Source: Chlorophyllum brunneum (lineage: Eukaryota; Basidiomycota; Agaricomycetes; Agaricales; Agaricaceae). From it: 64,000 nt of DNA. Below are positions 32,754 through 46,028 of this stretch, one piece after another. The position numbers and the translations under genes were made by a program. Each line of letters starts with the position of its first letter. The first letter of the stretch is position 1. Where the stretch lies: positions 434,001-498,000 of the forward strand of contig OY756144.1 in the NCBI GenBank assembly GCA_963576785.1. Direction: 5' to 3'. Under the pieces are notes generated by a model. The model saw nothing but the letters and a program-made list of their open reading frames with translations, had not been told where the DNA came from and ran no database searches.

Positions 32754-34607
32754 TTACTCAAATGTCAAGCCAAGGCGAGGTTGGAATAGATTGAATTTAA
32801 TTTTGTCTAAATTCTTTGTGAGAATATCGGCAGGATTTTCCGTGCCTTTCACAGAGAATATTTCAATCCTTCCATCTTCTACCAAGTCACGAATGCAATG
32901 GTATTTGACGTCGACATGTTTTGAATGTTTTTCTGTTACTGGATTTTTGGCCCAAAATATTGAACCCTCATTATCACCAAAGAGATAAGGGACTAATGAT
33001 TGGATACCAATTTCTTCCAACAAATTGACAGTCCAAACAAGTTGTTGACTGCAATCTGACAAAGCCATATACTTGGCTTCAGTGGAAGATAATGCTACTG
33101 TTTTCTATTTTCTACTTAGCCAAGCAATAGCTCCACTGGCTAATAAACAGAAATATCCAGTTACAGATTTACGACCAATTGGATCACCAGCCCAATCAGA
33201 GTCTGAGAACGCATTAAGGCCTTCCATAGAACTTCTATTATAGGTAATTCTATATTTGCAAGTAGCATTAAGATACTTTAGCAAATGTAAGCCTGCATTA
33301 TAATGCACTTTAGTAGGGTTGGTCATATGTTGTGATAATTTGACAGTGGCAAATGCTATGTCAGGCTGACTGCCTATCATCAGATACATAACTGATCCTA
33401 CTAACTGTTGATACCTCTTTATGAAGTTAGGTGTTGCTTGTCCTGTGTTGGATTTGAAGATAAATCCATTTGGTAATGGAATTTCTTCTTTTCCAATTAC
33501 TTTAAATCGATCAAGAACTTTTCCTAGATAATCTATTTGGTCTAGAGTAATTGATTGGTTTATCGGATTTCGTGAAATTTTCATGCCAAGAAACTCTTTG
33601 GTTGGACTAAGGTCTCGGCATTCCCATTTCTTCATAAAGAGTGCTCGCTTCTCATGTAGAAGTCTAGAACCTCTGATTCTGATGAACATTGAGTTATCTA
33701 CATAGGCTAGAGCTATAATAAGCTCTTTGGTTTCAGGGTCGTAGTAATAATAGACTCCAGCATCTAGTTTGGATCGGACAAATCCTAGGTCGGTCATTGA
33801 CTTAGTCAATTCCTTCCACCATTGCCATCCAGATTGCTTTAGTCCATAAATGGCTCGGTTTAATTTCCAAACCAGATTACCATGACCTGTATTGAAACCT
33901 TCTGGAAGTTCCATATAGAGTTCTTCATCCAGTTTTCCATAGAGATAAGCAGTTTTAACATCTAAACTGAGCATCTCCCAATCGTTGAGGGCAGCGACTG
34001 CAAATATGAGTCATGCTATCTCATAACGGACTACTAGTGAAAATAATTCATCGTAATCGATTCCCTCTATCTGAGAAAATCCTTTTGCTACTAGTCAAGC
34101 ACGGTATTGACCGTCTGATTTGGGTGTGAAGACCCATTTGTTTTTGACAGCTCTTCTTCCAGGCAGAAGTTTAGCTAAGTCATAAACATGTCTTTCTCTG
34201 AGTGAATTTAACTCTGCTAAGCACACTTTCCACCATTTAGATTTCTCTTCTGATGGTAGTCGATCTAGATCCTTGAAAGAAATAGAAACTAATGGTGATT
34301 CAACTTTTTGAGTATACAGATAATTGATCATCCCTACTCCTCCTTCTCTGCATAAGTCTTCTATTGTAGAAGCTTCATGCTGAGAACGTCTATCGATTAT
34401 TCCAGGTTTGGGAGCCTCTGATTGAATTTGTCTAACAAGTCTACTTGTAGAACTTGTTAATTTCAACTTAGGAGGTTGAAACATCTCATAGTCCTGGAGA
34501 ATTTTGGTTGGATACTTCGTAGAACCATAGAAGTTTCCTGGACATTCAGGTACTTTTCTGGTTCTTTGCGGTCTCTGAGGTATTTCAGGAACTGGTATTT
34601 GATCCAA
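32754..34607 (-). pseudogene. pol: Copia 1 pol fragment (linker, RT, RNase H)
   Basis: Segments in order from the 5' side: QRPQRTRKVPE linker and WWKVCLAELNSL (34607-34095); reverse transcriptase with LDVKTAYLYGKLDEE, GLKQSGWQWW and AYVDNSMF (33974-33105); RNase H with ALSDCSQQL, SKHVDVKYH and ADILTKNL (33068-32754). The catalytic YVDD is YVDN. A TAG between RNase H segments replaces the CAG of the usual SRKQKTVALSSTEA. Frames are otherwise long, so decay is moderate. Confidence 0.8.
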
Positions 34608-35901
34608 GTGACCTCGCAGTACAGAAGGACCAGCATTCTGATCATCTTCGATAGGGGTATAGGGTATGAAAGGCTGTACATCCAGATCATCTCTTTGAGA
34701 AGGTGGATGGTTTGGACCTTCAGGATGATTGGGTGGATCAGCATATGATAACCCATCACTGTCTTTTTTTTTTATTTTTTTTATTCAACAATTTATATAG
34801 CAATGCTCGATCGCAGTCCACATGTACATACATACAAAAGCAGAATGTACAGAATGTTCAGAGCAAGGAAAGTAGACTAAATGTACACTAACCCCACGAG
34901 ACTCGACGTCATTTAGCGCATATACTAGAGAGATGTTTGGTACTTAAGTTGAACTGCGGGAAGAAGAATGAGAGGAATTTGGAGAGAGAGAGAATGAGAG
35001 CAAGAAATTGATAGAAAGGAACTATCGACTCACAAACACAAGGGAGAACAACAAATGGTACTAGTGTGTGGGAGGGCTTTTGCCCAGACACCACGGGAAT
35101 GATGAACATTGAATGAAAACTATATAAAATAGTAGACAAGCAAGAAAGAGGAGATAGAGAAATGGGAATGAAATCCATAACTGGGAGAACATAAGAAAAA
35201 AGGGAAAAAAAAAGGATTCACACAGGTGCAGACCCAAACCTCTGATGGACTTGATGACGATGTAGTAGGGGTATTGAACTGGCACAGAAACGAGGGTGAT
35301 CAGGCTCCGGGGGGAAGCTGAAAGTAGTAGGGTTACGACGCAAGAAGTTGACTAGTGTCTTAATGGTGTCGATGCCAAAATGATGATCGAAGGTGTTACA
35401 ATAATAGAGGATGTACGACCTAGTCTGGACTATTTGATTGGCACAGTGGTGGCAAGATAAGTCCTCATTAGGGAAGAACCATAGTCAGTATTCACCAATC
35501 AGGGCGTGGCATAGTATGGCGTGACATACTCTTGTGAAGAGCTGTGGCTGGTAACCGCATTCTTGTATCCAGGGACTGGACTTGATGTGCAACGGTAAAG
35601 CAGAGGCCCCATTCACTCACACCGGGAGGTGAAGGAAGGAGCTACTACTGTATTTTTTGAAGCCAAACATGGCTTGCCATGTGTGAACGGCTCGTTTGGC
35701 AGACTTCTTGCGTAAGTAGTCTATGGAGTTAGGGACTTGGTGGTTTCAACCCCAGTTAGGCTAGGTGACTGTTTGGATCCAGTTGTGTGTGGCTTTTTGT
35801 ATCCCGTATTTGCACTTCAATAGAGTGTGGTAAAATGTGAGGTAGTGTTGGTCAGACTTGTTGAACCAAGCCAGGAGTGCCTTTGATGTAAGGATAGACT
35901 G

Positions 35902-37422
35902 TCACTGACAAGAGTGCAGTGAGTAATCAAGTAGGAGCCAAGAGGCTGCAATGGAGTCGGTAAACACATGAATATGTTCAATCTGGTTATAGTCATTGGT
36001 GGCAAGTACCTTGGTAATTCCTAGGTACTGCGTGACCAGTTTGGTGTTAGTCGACGTTGTTCCTCCAAGCCTCTTCATGATAGAGCTCCCTCCATCTAAG
36101 TGTCGAATAGTAGCTGCCGCCGTAAATTGGCTAGCAAGTGGGTTCAGGTTGGGGTGGACTGAGCCATCCATGCCAATAATAATGGACTTGAAGTCTGTCA
36201 TTGCATTTGTTGTAACATTATCCCAAAGTGTCTTTGAGAGGTGGGGGTTGTCCTGGTTGAATCCTATAAAAGATACATTAGTAGGGAAGTGGTCAAGTAA
36301 CCTATGTCCAGGCCAGACAGATTTGGAAACAGAGTTAAAGTATTCTATATACCAAGTCTCGGGGGTGGGGCGCGAAGTATCCATCATAGCTCCAAGTGTC
36401 TTCTTCTTCTGAATCTCTGTGAAATTCTTGATGTGAAGGTGGTGGGGGGAAAAATGATACTCCTTCATCAATCTTGCCAATGTGTGTTCATCATCCAATG
36501 TGTGAAGCCTCGACGTTTGTTGTTTGGCCAACTTTCGGAGGTGGAGTTTGATGGGCATGAGCCCCACGAGGGATTTGACGCTGCCAGTGGGAGAAGTCCG
36601 GAAGGCCCCCATAATCCAGAGGGCCGCTCTATGCTGCATCTTGTTGAGGATTTCACAAGTTCCTTTAGTTTGTGACTTGTCATGAAACCAGAGTCGGTAT
36701 CCATATGTTGCCACTGGTACAACATACGAACAGTATAGTAATCTTTTATTGCTAGGGGACAAACCATATACAGAGTTTCCTAGCATTTTCATAGCCTTAA
36801 TTGTTGATATAGCCTTGGCAGAGTAGTAGCAGACATGTTCCTTGAAGGTCAACATCCGGTCAAAGTAGAAACCGAGGTAACACCAGTGGGCTTTTGGTTT
36901 GAGAAGGGTGTGGCCAGTGAATGGTGGAGATCCCAAATCAATAGAGGGATTGGAGTCCTGTCTCACACATGTGAAGTGATAGACTTCGGACTTACTGTGC
37001 TCAATTTCTAGACTAAATTCATTCATGAGCCACTCCATTTCGCAGTATATGTGTTGAAGTATTTCAATGTTCCATTCAAGAGATGGAGATTGTGCTACTA
37101 GGGTGCTGTTGTCTACAAAAGAAAGGATGTCAAAGTCCCATCTGTTGTGGTGTTCCTCCATACAGACATCAAAGATCCAAAGGAGGGGGGCAAGGTACAG
37201 GGCAGAGAGAATGGGGCTCAAGGCTGAGCCTTGACCCACTCCCACTGCTGCATTGTATTCCAGGGAGTTTTCATTGTTCCACCAGTAGGTAGTGTGGCAT
37301 TCTTTGAGGTAATTATTGAAGAACTCTGCGATTTGAGGAGGGAATCCCTGTTGACCGAGTATGTCAATAAGGAGGTCATGGTTAAGGGAGGGGAAGAATT
37401 GGGCAACATTGAATACGAGCAC
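35902..37422 (-). pseudogene. LINE A ORF2, RT and RNase H segment (506 open codons)
   Basis: The longest open piece of ORF2. It has RT motifs LVFNVAQFFPSLNHD (motif A), VGVGQGSALSPILSA (motif B) and SFVDNSTLVAQSP (motif C, where FVDD would be expected). The RNase H part has IIIGMDGSVHPN and TNTKLVTQYLGITKVL. Upstream (37430-39230) come broken endonuclease and N-terminal RT segments such as DPNLPDTVIDLLFVS and RYNSDHAPLLI. Downstream is a cysteine-rich end near 35450. The aspartate change in motif C would be expected to abolish polymerase activity. Confidence 0.75.
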
Positions 37423-39284
37423 TAATGTCTTCTTCTTCTTTGTCTAGGCTCCCCGGATGATGTGAGTTAAGAAAAGCCCTGTATCCTCAGTGGATTGTTG
37501 TCAGATGGCTCCCAGTTGGTGAGAGTGGAGAACCTTGAATTTTACTGCCTCGAATTGGAGTCATTTAGCTAGCATTTTCTCTATTAACTTGCCAAGCGTG
37601 TTGAGTAGGATGATCGGTCTGAATGCCTTTGGGGTGGAGTAGTTGGGTTTGTTGGGCTTGGAGATAATAACTAACGTTGACTTTTTGAAGTGCATGGGCC
37701 AATGCCCAAGGGATAGGCATGCACGGCTGATTCTGAGGAGGAGATTAGCGCAGGTGTCAATGGCGGCAATCTGTTTGAGGTAGGACCAGGAAATGTGGTC
37801 GGGCTGGGGGCAGAAGAATTTGAAGTATCCTTGAGTGATTCCATCATCTCAAGGAGAGAGAAATCTACCCAAGTCCTATTCTCCATTCCAATTGGTAGAG
37901 GAAGTTCATCCAAGACAGCTGTGTTAACTGGTCTGTCCTGAGCTACATTATAGTGTTAGTCAAGGGCCGTCCATAGGCTGTCCATAATAAGACAAGGCCG
38001 GCCATTGTGGCAAATTGCTTCCATAGCTGGGAGTGCTCGTGCTTTGACCTAGGGCATTAGATCCCATGGGCGCCAATTATCGACTGAGATTTCTTGGATC
38101 TTCTTGTCAAAATAAGCCCTTTTCATTTTTCTCATAGTCTTGCGAAATGCATTCTATTTGTGCTTGTTCTTGCGGTCTGCGCAGTGTGTTGCAAGAGCAG
38201 TAGAGCACTCTTTGTTCCACTAGGTTTTGGACCTAGTGGTGATCTTGGTTTTCTTTGTGTTGTGATTCCAGGACCTGTCAAATAAACCTCCTAATTTGGC
38301 AACAGCTCTCTCCAGCTCATCCGTGTTATTCATCAGCCAGTTGTTGGTGCTAATTTCTTCCGTGATATCTGTCAGGAACTTGGTTTCCTCTTCTGATTCT
38401 TTGGGGATTGTCATTCTTTTGATGACAACCTCCATCTGCAGAATAGGAACCCTGATTAGAAGGGGGGCATGATCCGAATTGTATCGATTACCTTCCTGGA
38501 AGGCATGGATGGGTATGTATGGTAACATTCCCGAAACAAATAACAGATCTATGACTGTGTCTGGTAGATTGGGGTCTGAGGCATAGCGAGTTGGTATGGC
38601 CGCAGACAGGATTGACCTCTCTAAATTGAGGGCTTCAGTGATCATGAGGAGATGGTCTGCACTCACCGGATATTGGTCCGTTGAAGGGTCCCACAGCTCA
38701 GATCGAATGTTAATGTCTCCACCCAGTAAGAGAAAGGGTGGGAGGTCAAAGAGGCGCTCCTCAAGGAAGTGGAGCGCAGTGTTATGGCTGTCATTGTATA
38801 TGTTCAGCAGTAGTAATTCTTCTCCTCCTGCATAGAGAGAGATGCACAGAAGGTCTCAATGTTCAATAATGTCTCTTCTGATGGAGAGTCGGAGGTTTTT
38901 GAGTCTCTTGTGAGCAAAGGCAAGGACTCGGGGAGTGGTACGGTGTTCCATGTTTACTGTCCGTTGAGGGTATCGCTGGCATCCAACTTGGAGGACTTCT
39001 TCAGTAATGATTGGATATGAGAGGAGTGTCCAGTCCAGGTGGACTGGGTCTCCCACAAGGGAGGAGCCATCATTGGAAGCAGGGGAGGGGATATCATGGA
39101 GGTATCTCCATGGGGGTTCTTGTATGAAGAGGAGGTCAACGTCACCTCTATGTGAGGACTGTCTCTATCACTCCATACAATCTTCCAACGTTGTGAGAAC
39201 AGACCCTTAATTCACTCAAAAGTGAGCAAGAAGGCTTGTCTTGATCATTGGGTGTATTATTCATTGAGGGGGGTTAGTCTGGCT

Positions 39285-40716
39285 TCAACTAGCCAGGGAT
39301 GATGAGGAGGGGGGCAGTGGGACTTCTTTGTTGGCTCTTAATTCAAGCACTTTATTGGCGTGCCAGTTATGGTCAAATTGTTTCTTCCAGAACTGACATT
39401 TACAGTCAGTGGCAAGGTGATCCTTGCCACAGTTGGAGTACATAGCCTTGTGGGGGCATGGTTCTCCAGTGGGGGTGGCCATAATGGGCGGATCTGCTTT
39501 GTCGTTGCCCTTGCAGCAGTAGATAAAGGTGTGGTGGTTGGCAGTAGAGTGGGGACCCTTGCAGTGCATGCAGGTGAACAGCCTTGCATGGTATCAGATT
39601 AGAGGGTGGCCCCATCTGCAACACTTGGCACAAAATGGAACTCCTAGGTTGGCGCTGGCCCTCCTGATGTGGAAGAGACCTCCATAGATGTTGAGGAACT
39701 TGTCCTCAATCTTCACGATATTAGACCCTGCCTTGGAATCCCAGATTTCAAACCACACCATGCAGGTGTCTGAGTGTTTGGAGTTGCATCATGAATTGGA
39801 TAGCATCCGAGTGGATGAAATTCCAGATGCTGGTGATAACATTGGCTTCGGTTAGGATCTGTCCCCTGGGCGTGATGTAACTGATGTCCATGACTTTCAC
39901 AAATGATTTGGATTTGGGGAGGGATATGTCGCCCATAGTGATCCCTCTGAACTTCTCTTTGAGCCATGCCTTGATGACAACGAGTTCCATGGGGGTCAAC
40001 ACCTCTGAGGTGTGGACTATGAGGCCCAGCTTACCCTATAAGGCGGCGATGACCCTAGTTTTGGACTTCTCCGCTATGAGACAAGTGTTGAGAGAGTCAA
40101 TAATGGCCCCAAAGTTGGAAACATTAGGTCTGGTAAGGAGAGGAATGATGACCTGCTTGCACGAGGGACCATTTAGTGTGGAGTGGATAACACCAGCTTT
40201 CTTAGCTAGCTTTTTGTTTACAGGGGAGGAAGAGGAGAAGGTGGTGTTGTACATTGCTACTACCTTCTCGTGGGACAATTCCAGGAACTTGTTCACAAAC
40301 TCCAGGAGCTTGAGAGGGTTGCGCCCAGTAGAAGTGGGAGTGGAAGTGGAGTTCCTACCCCCTTTGGCCACAGCTGCAGCATAGGAGGTTTTTGTGCCTT
40401 CCTGAGGTTTTTCGGTATCCTTGGGATAGGACACCGGAGTTTTGGTGGCCTTGGCAGGCACAGGTGTGGGAGTGGGGTTTGATGTCTTCGGCCCAGTGGT
40501 AGCGGTCTTCATAGCCGCTCCTTTGGGTTTCCAACCCCTACACTTCTTGTTATGAACGACAGCTTTGAACTCTGCCTTAGTGATCATTTGCATGTCATTA
40601 TTGGAGATGCCCAAATGAATGACTTCATTGCCATCAGTGATACCTGGAGTGACAATGTGCTCAACGACCTCTATGTGGACATCATCAGGTTTGCGCATGG
40701 GGCCTTTGGAGGCCAT
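39285..40716 (-). pseudogene. LINE A ORF1b (zinc-knuckle nucleic-acid-binding protein)
   Basis: Same frame as 40741-41421 but separated from it by two stops. An alanine/threonine/proline-rich region is followed by KEKFRGITMGD and, after a shift near 39750, Cys/His knuckles matching those clear in copy B. A TAG interrupts at about 40036 where copy B has CAG. Confidence 0.65.
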
Positions 40717-40740
40717 GTGTCAAAGAGGGGAAATGTCTGG

Positions 40741-41421
40741 CTAGGGTATTTCCTCAGTGCGGACAGTAATCTTACCAAAATTTATCCCCATCCAACCCAG
40801 GAGATTGTTCTTCTGCTCGTCAATGGCAACCTTGAGCCATCCCACCTTCATCAGGGTCCCCGTTAGTTCAGTAAAGGCCCGCCCAAATGTGAGTCCTTCA
40901 TCGCCACTCATGTTAAACGTGCTGCAGGTCTTGACCCACTTGGAGATCTTACCAACCTCCTTAACAGTATCATTGTAGAACTCCTCTGGTCCACCTTTGT
41001 GTTCTGCAATGTCATCTTCAATGTCTTCTACCTTGGGCCCCAATTCTTCTTCTACTTGATTAGCCCAGTCCTTTCCATTGTCTTTTCCTGAGTAATAATG
41101 GTTGCCCTCTGGCCTTACTTGTTTGGATGACCAATGGGCAGTTTTTTCCCCTTCACTAGTGAGGGGTACCGAGGACATTGGGGGTGTTGATGGTTTTCTG
41201 CTGAGAACTGACAGAGGGATGGTATTACTATAGGCCTGGTCTGTGGGGACAAAAGGCCTAGTCATAGATGGCATCCTAGAGAACAGGATGCCGGGAGGGG
41301 GCAGAGCCATAGAGGCTGCAAAGATGGAGGGGGCTGGAACATGTGGTGTGTCCCCAAAGACTTCCCCATTGCCATCAGGTGTGGTCTCTCTTGGAGAGAG
41401 GTTAGAGTGTAGCGCAGGCAT
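40741..41421 (-). pseudogene. LINE A ORF1a
   Basis: 226 open codons, serine/proline-rich at the start and then acidic and helical (FGRAFTELTGTLMKVGW, IDEQKNNLLGWM). Copy B has the same protein with the same stop position. Function unknown; position suits a Gag-like ORF1 N-terminal domain. Confidence 0.6.
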
Positions 41422-41505
41422 GAAATGTATCCTTTGTACTGTAGACTGGTACTGTATAATCGAGTTTTACAAATTGATGGTAGTGGTACGAGTCAAAGAA
41501 GGGAT

Positions 41506-42742
41506 GATGGCTTAAGGCTTTGGATTGGATTTGAATATTGTTGATAGCATGTGCAATGTATGTGAGACCTTTGATGGTCGAGATATAGTATTTGATTTGT
41601 TTGTTGGTTGTCTGTGCATTGAGGATGTTGTTGAGTTCTTGTTCAAATTCAGCATCATTGGCTGGGTATGGGGTAGGTCTGTGATCAGCAAACATGGTGT
41701 GTTATAGAGGTAGTTGGCAAGGTCTAGTGTGTAGTAAATACAATGAGAGGTTCTTCAAGTATAGTGATTTCTTGGGATATAAGGCTTCTTTTTCATAATT
41801 GTTGCTTTTTACCCCCCCTTTTTATAGGTTTTGTCCTCAAAATCTGGCTTAAAAAATCTTGTACTGCCTCCTTTGCATTGCTTAAGTCTGACTCATTTTC
41901 CCATGTGTCTTCCTTGGAGGTATATCCTTTCCAGTATACTAGGTATTGATTTTGTCATCCTCTTGTGTGGTGTCCTTGGATTTCCTCTACTTTGTACTGT
42001 TCTTCATTGTTGATAATCTTGGGCATCAGTGGTGGTGGAGTACACTGGCTGTCAAACTCAGGTTTGGGATAAGGGGAGAGAAGTTGGCTATTAAATGTGT
42101 TATGTATTGCCCATGTTTCAGGTAGGTCCAATTAGTAACTTGTTTTGCCTATTTTTACCTTTACTCAAAATGGTCCATAGCATTTGTGATCTAGTTTCTT
42201 GGTTGGTCTTGTTGTTTTGATATTGCCTCAAGCCATACTTGATCCCCTGGAGTATAGTCATGTTCTGGTTTGGTACTGTTACATTTTTCCATTTGTGTCT
42301 GGTTGTACTGTAGCATCTTGATCATTTGTTGTCACATGTCTTGTAACTCCTGTATTCATTCCATGATTGCAGGTACCTTGGTAATGTTTGTTATATCTCC
42401 TTTCCAAGGGTATCATCTGTAAACTATCTGGAATAGAAAGTATCCTGTGGTGGTGTGAATCTTGTCATTGTATTGGAACTCTACTGTGGTTAACCATTTT
42501 TTCCAGTTGTTCTGTACATGGTTTATTATGTTCCTGAGGTATGTCTTGACCTCCTGGTTGATGCATTCCATTTGTCCATCAGTTTGTGGGTAATATGCTG
42601 TAGATAAGTTTTGTTGGGTACTGGTTGCTTTGTATAATTCTGCCATAAATTTTGATACAAATTGTGGGCCTCTGTCACTGATAATCCTACAGGGTATTCC
42701 ATATGTTCTCCATATGTCATCTCGATATATATCTTCTAGCTC
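41506..42742 (-). mobile_element. Ty3/gypsy fragment, copy 3
   Basis: A 1.2-kb piece between the two LINEs, minus strand: integrase end (from about ELEDIYRDDIW at 42740, through AELYKAT, YYPQTDGQMECINQEV), chromodomain with TGG-to-TGA just before it (near 41955), the GGGGGGGT run near 41815, and the first 60 residues of ORF3 (41698-41506, FEQELNNIL and YIAHAINNIQIQSKAL). It is closer to copy 2 than to copy 1. Both ends stop exactly at LINE ends. Confidence 0.75.
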
Positions 42743-43968
42743 TTTTTTTTTTTTTTTTTTTTAATCATCAATTTATATAGTGGTGCTCAATCGCAGTCTG
42801 CGTATACATACATACAAAGGCAGAACATACAGAATGTTTGGAGCAAGAAAAGTAGACTATTCATAAACTAACCCTACAAGACTTGACACTACCTAGTATG
42901 TACACTAGAGAGATGTTTGGTACCTAAGTTGTTTAGCGGAGACAAGAGTAAAAGAGGAAGTGGATATAGAGAGAATAAAAGAGAGAGATTGATAGAAAGA
43001 AACTATTGACTTGTAAACACAAGGGGAAACAACTAACGGTACTAGCATATGGAGGGGCTTTTTGCCCAAACACCACAGGAATGATGGATAATGAAAGAAG
43101 ACTATGTAGAATAGTAGATGAGCGAGGAAGGGAGAAATAGAGAAATAGAATAGAAGTCCATAACCAGGAGAGCACAAGAAAAATTAAAAGAAGAAGAAAG
43201 GACTCATATGGGCATGGACCTAAACCTCTGATGGACTTGACAACAATGTAACGGGGGTATTGAACCAGCGCGGATACAAGGGTGATCAGGTTCTGGAGGG
43301 AAGCTGAACGCAGTGGGGTTATGATGCAAGAAATTAATGAATGTCTTGATGGTGTTGATGCCATAGTGATGATCGAAGGTATTACATCAATGAAGGATAT
43401 GTGACCTAGTCTGGACCATTTGATTGGTGCAGTGATGGCAAGATAAATCCTCATTAGGGAAGAACTGAAGTCAGTATTCACCAATCAGGGTATGATATAA
43501 AATGGTGCGATACACTCTTGTGAAGAGCTGTGGCTAGTACCCGCATTCTTGTATCCAGGGGCTGGATTTGATGTGTGACGGTAAAGCAGAGGCTCCATTT
43601 GCTTGCACTGAAAGGTGGAGGAAGGAGCTACCACTGTATTTCTTGAACCCGAACATGGCCTACCAAGTGTGAATGGTGCGTTCGGAGGACTTCTTGTGTA
43701 GATAGGCAATCGAGTTGGGTACTCGGTGATTTCTACCCCAGTTTGGCCAGGCAACTGTCTGAATCCAGTCATGTGTGGCTTTTTGTATTCTGTACTTGCA
43801 CTTTGACGGAGTGTGATAAAATGAGAGGTAGTGTTGGTTGGACTTGTTGAACCAAGTCAAGAGTGCCTTTGAGGTGAAGATGGACTGCCGCTGACAGGAG
43901 TGTAGTGAACAGTCGAGTAGGAGCCAAGAGGCTGTGAGGGAGCCGGTGAACATGTGGATGTGTTCAAC

Positions 43969-44406
43969 CTAGTTGTAGTCATCAGTGGTGAGTACTTTGG
44001 TAATTCCTAAGTATTGCGCCACTAGTTCTGTGTTGGTTGACGTTGTTCCTCCAAGTCTCTTCATAATAGAGCTTCCTCTGTCTAGGTGTTGAATAGTGGC
44101 TGCTGCCATGAACTGGCCAGTAAGTGGGTTGGGGTTGGGGTGGACCGAGCCATCTGTGCCAATAATGATGGACTTGAAGTCCATTGTCATGTTCATCGTT
44201 ACATTGTCCCAAAGTGTCTTTGAGAGGTGGGGGTTGTCCCAGTTGAATCCTATAAAAGATACATTAGTATGGAAGCAGTTAAGTAACCTATGTCCAAGCC
44301 AGATAGTTTTTGAAACAGAGTTAAAACGTTCTATATAACGAGTCTCGGGGGTGGGGTGGGAAATGTCCATCACAGCTCCAAGTGTCTTCTTCTTCTGAAT
44401 CTCCAT
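43969..44406 (-). pseudogene. LINE B ORF2, RNase H segment
   Basis: Contains IIIGTDGSVHPNPNPL and TNTELVAQYLGITKVL, matching RNase H motifs of copy A. The frame continues after a stop to WLLLDCSLHSC and on to a Cys/His cluster (SCHHCTNQMVQTRSHILHC) near 43440, seen at the C-terminus of many fungal LINE polymerases. Confidence 0.65.
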
Positions 44407-44943
44407 GAAATTCTTGATGTGAAGTTAATGTGGGGAAGAATGATATTCTTTTGTCAATCTTGCCAGTGCATATTCATCGTCTAACATGTGAAGCCTTGAT
44501 GTTTGTCATTCGGCCAACTTTTGGAGATGGAGTTTGATAGGCATAAGCCCCGCAAGGAACTCAACGCCACCAGTGGGAGACGTTCGGAAGGCCCCGGTAA
44601 TCCAGAGGGCCGCCTGTCACTGCATTTTGTTGAGGATTTCACAAGTCCCTTTTGTTCGTGACTTATCGTGAAACTATAATCGGTATCTGTATGTCACCAC
44701 TGGTATGACACACAAATGGTATAGTAGTCTTTTGTTGCTAGGGGACAGACCATATACAGAGTTTCCTAGCATTTTCATTGCCTTGATTGAGGATATCGCC
44801 TTGGTAGAATAGTAACAGACATGCTCCTTGAAGGTTAGCATTCTGTCAAAGTAAAAACCAAGGTAATGCCAGTGGGTTTTTGGCTTGAGGGGGGTGCAGC
44901 CAGTGAATGGGGGGGATCCCAAATCAATGGAGGGATTGGAGTT

Positions 44944-45411
44944 CTATCTTGCATGTGTAAAGTGAAAGACTTCAGACTTGCTGTGTTCAATCACTAGGCC
45001 AAATTCATTCATGAGCTGCTCCATTTTGTGGTACATGTGTTGGAGTATTTCAACGTTTCTTTCGAGGGATGGAGATTGAGCAACAAGGGTACCATTGTCC
45101 ACAAATGATAGGACATCAAAGTCCCATTTGTTGTGGTGTTCCTCCATACATACGTCGAATATTCGAAGAAGGGGGGCGAGATAAAGGGCGGATAGAATAG
45201 GGCTAAGGGCCGAGCCTTGATCTACTCCAACTACTGCATTGAATTCAGGGGAGCTTTCGTTGTTCCACAGGTAGGTAGTGTGGCATTCTTTGAGATAATT
45301 GTTGAAGAACCCCACAATTTGAGGAGGGAATCCTTGCCAAGTGAGGATGTTGGTAAGAAGGTCGTAGTTGAGGGAGGGGAAGAATTGGGTGACATTGAAT
45401 GCGAGCACCAA
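44944..45411 (-). pseudogene. LINE B ORF2, reverse transcriptase segment
   Basis: RT motif A (LAFNVTQFFPSLNYD), motif B (VGVDQGSALSPILSA) and motif C as SFVDNGTLVAQSP. The second catalytic aspartate is asparagine, as in copy A. Upstream RT fingers are at 45453-45812. Confidence 0.7.
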
Positions 45412-46028
45412 TATTTTCTTCTTCTTCGTCCAAGCTCCCTCGATGATGTGGGTTAGGAAAAGCCTGGCATCCTCAGTGGATCATTGTCACCAGTTGGTGA
45501 GGGTGGAGAACTTTGAATTTTACTACCTTGAATTGGAGTCGTTTGGCTAGCATTTTCTCTATTAGTTTGCCAAATGTATTGAGAAAGACAATGGGTCTGA
45601 AAGCCTTCGGGGTGGAATAGTTGGGTTTGTTGGGTTTGGGGATAATTACCGATGTTGATTTTTTGAAGTGCGAGGGACAGGCATGTGCAGCTGATTCGAA
45701 GAAAGAGATTGGCACAAGTATTGTTAGCGACAATCTGTTTGAGGTGTGACCAGGATATATGGTCAGAACTGGGGGCAGAAGAATTTGAGGTATCCTTGAG
45801 TAATTTCCTCATCTCTAGAAGAGAGAAATCAACCCAAGTCCTATTCTCCGTACCAATTGGCAGAGGAAGTTCCTCCAGGACAGCTGCGTTGACTGGTCTG
45901 TCCTAGGCCGAGTTATAGTGTTGGTCAAGGGCCATCCATAGATTGTCCATGGTGAGACAAGGTCGACCATTGTGGTGAATGGCTTTGGTAGCTGGAAGAG
46001 CATGTCCTTTGACCCATGGTATGAGATC

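Larger units (their letters stand above)
32146..34763 (-). mobile_element. Copia element 1, 3' half only
   Basis: Minus-strand Ty1/copia element: 3' LTR, RNase H, reverse transcriptase and the linker before it. It is cut at 34763 by the poly(T) end of a LINE; integrase, gag and the 5' LTR are absent. Confidence 0.85.
34764..41505 (-). mobile_element. LINE copy A
   Basis: A 6.7-kb non-LTR retrotransposon on the minus strand with an interrupted poly(A) (poly(T) at 34764-34782). Order from the 5' side: an ORF1 region in two parts, with three zinc knuckles in the second; an endonuclease-like region; reverse transcriptase; RNase H; and a C-terminal Cys/His cluster. Its 5' end is set by where similarity to copy B ends (GGGAT at 41505). 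No target-site duplication is visible. Coding regions carry many stops. Confidence 0.8.
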
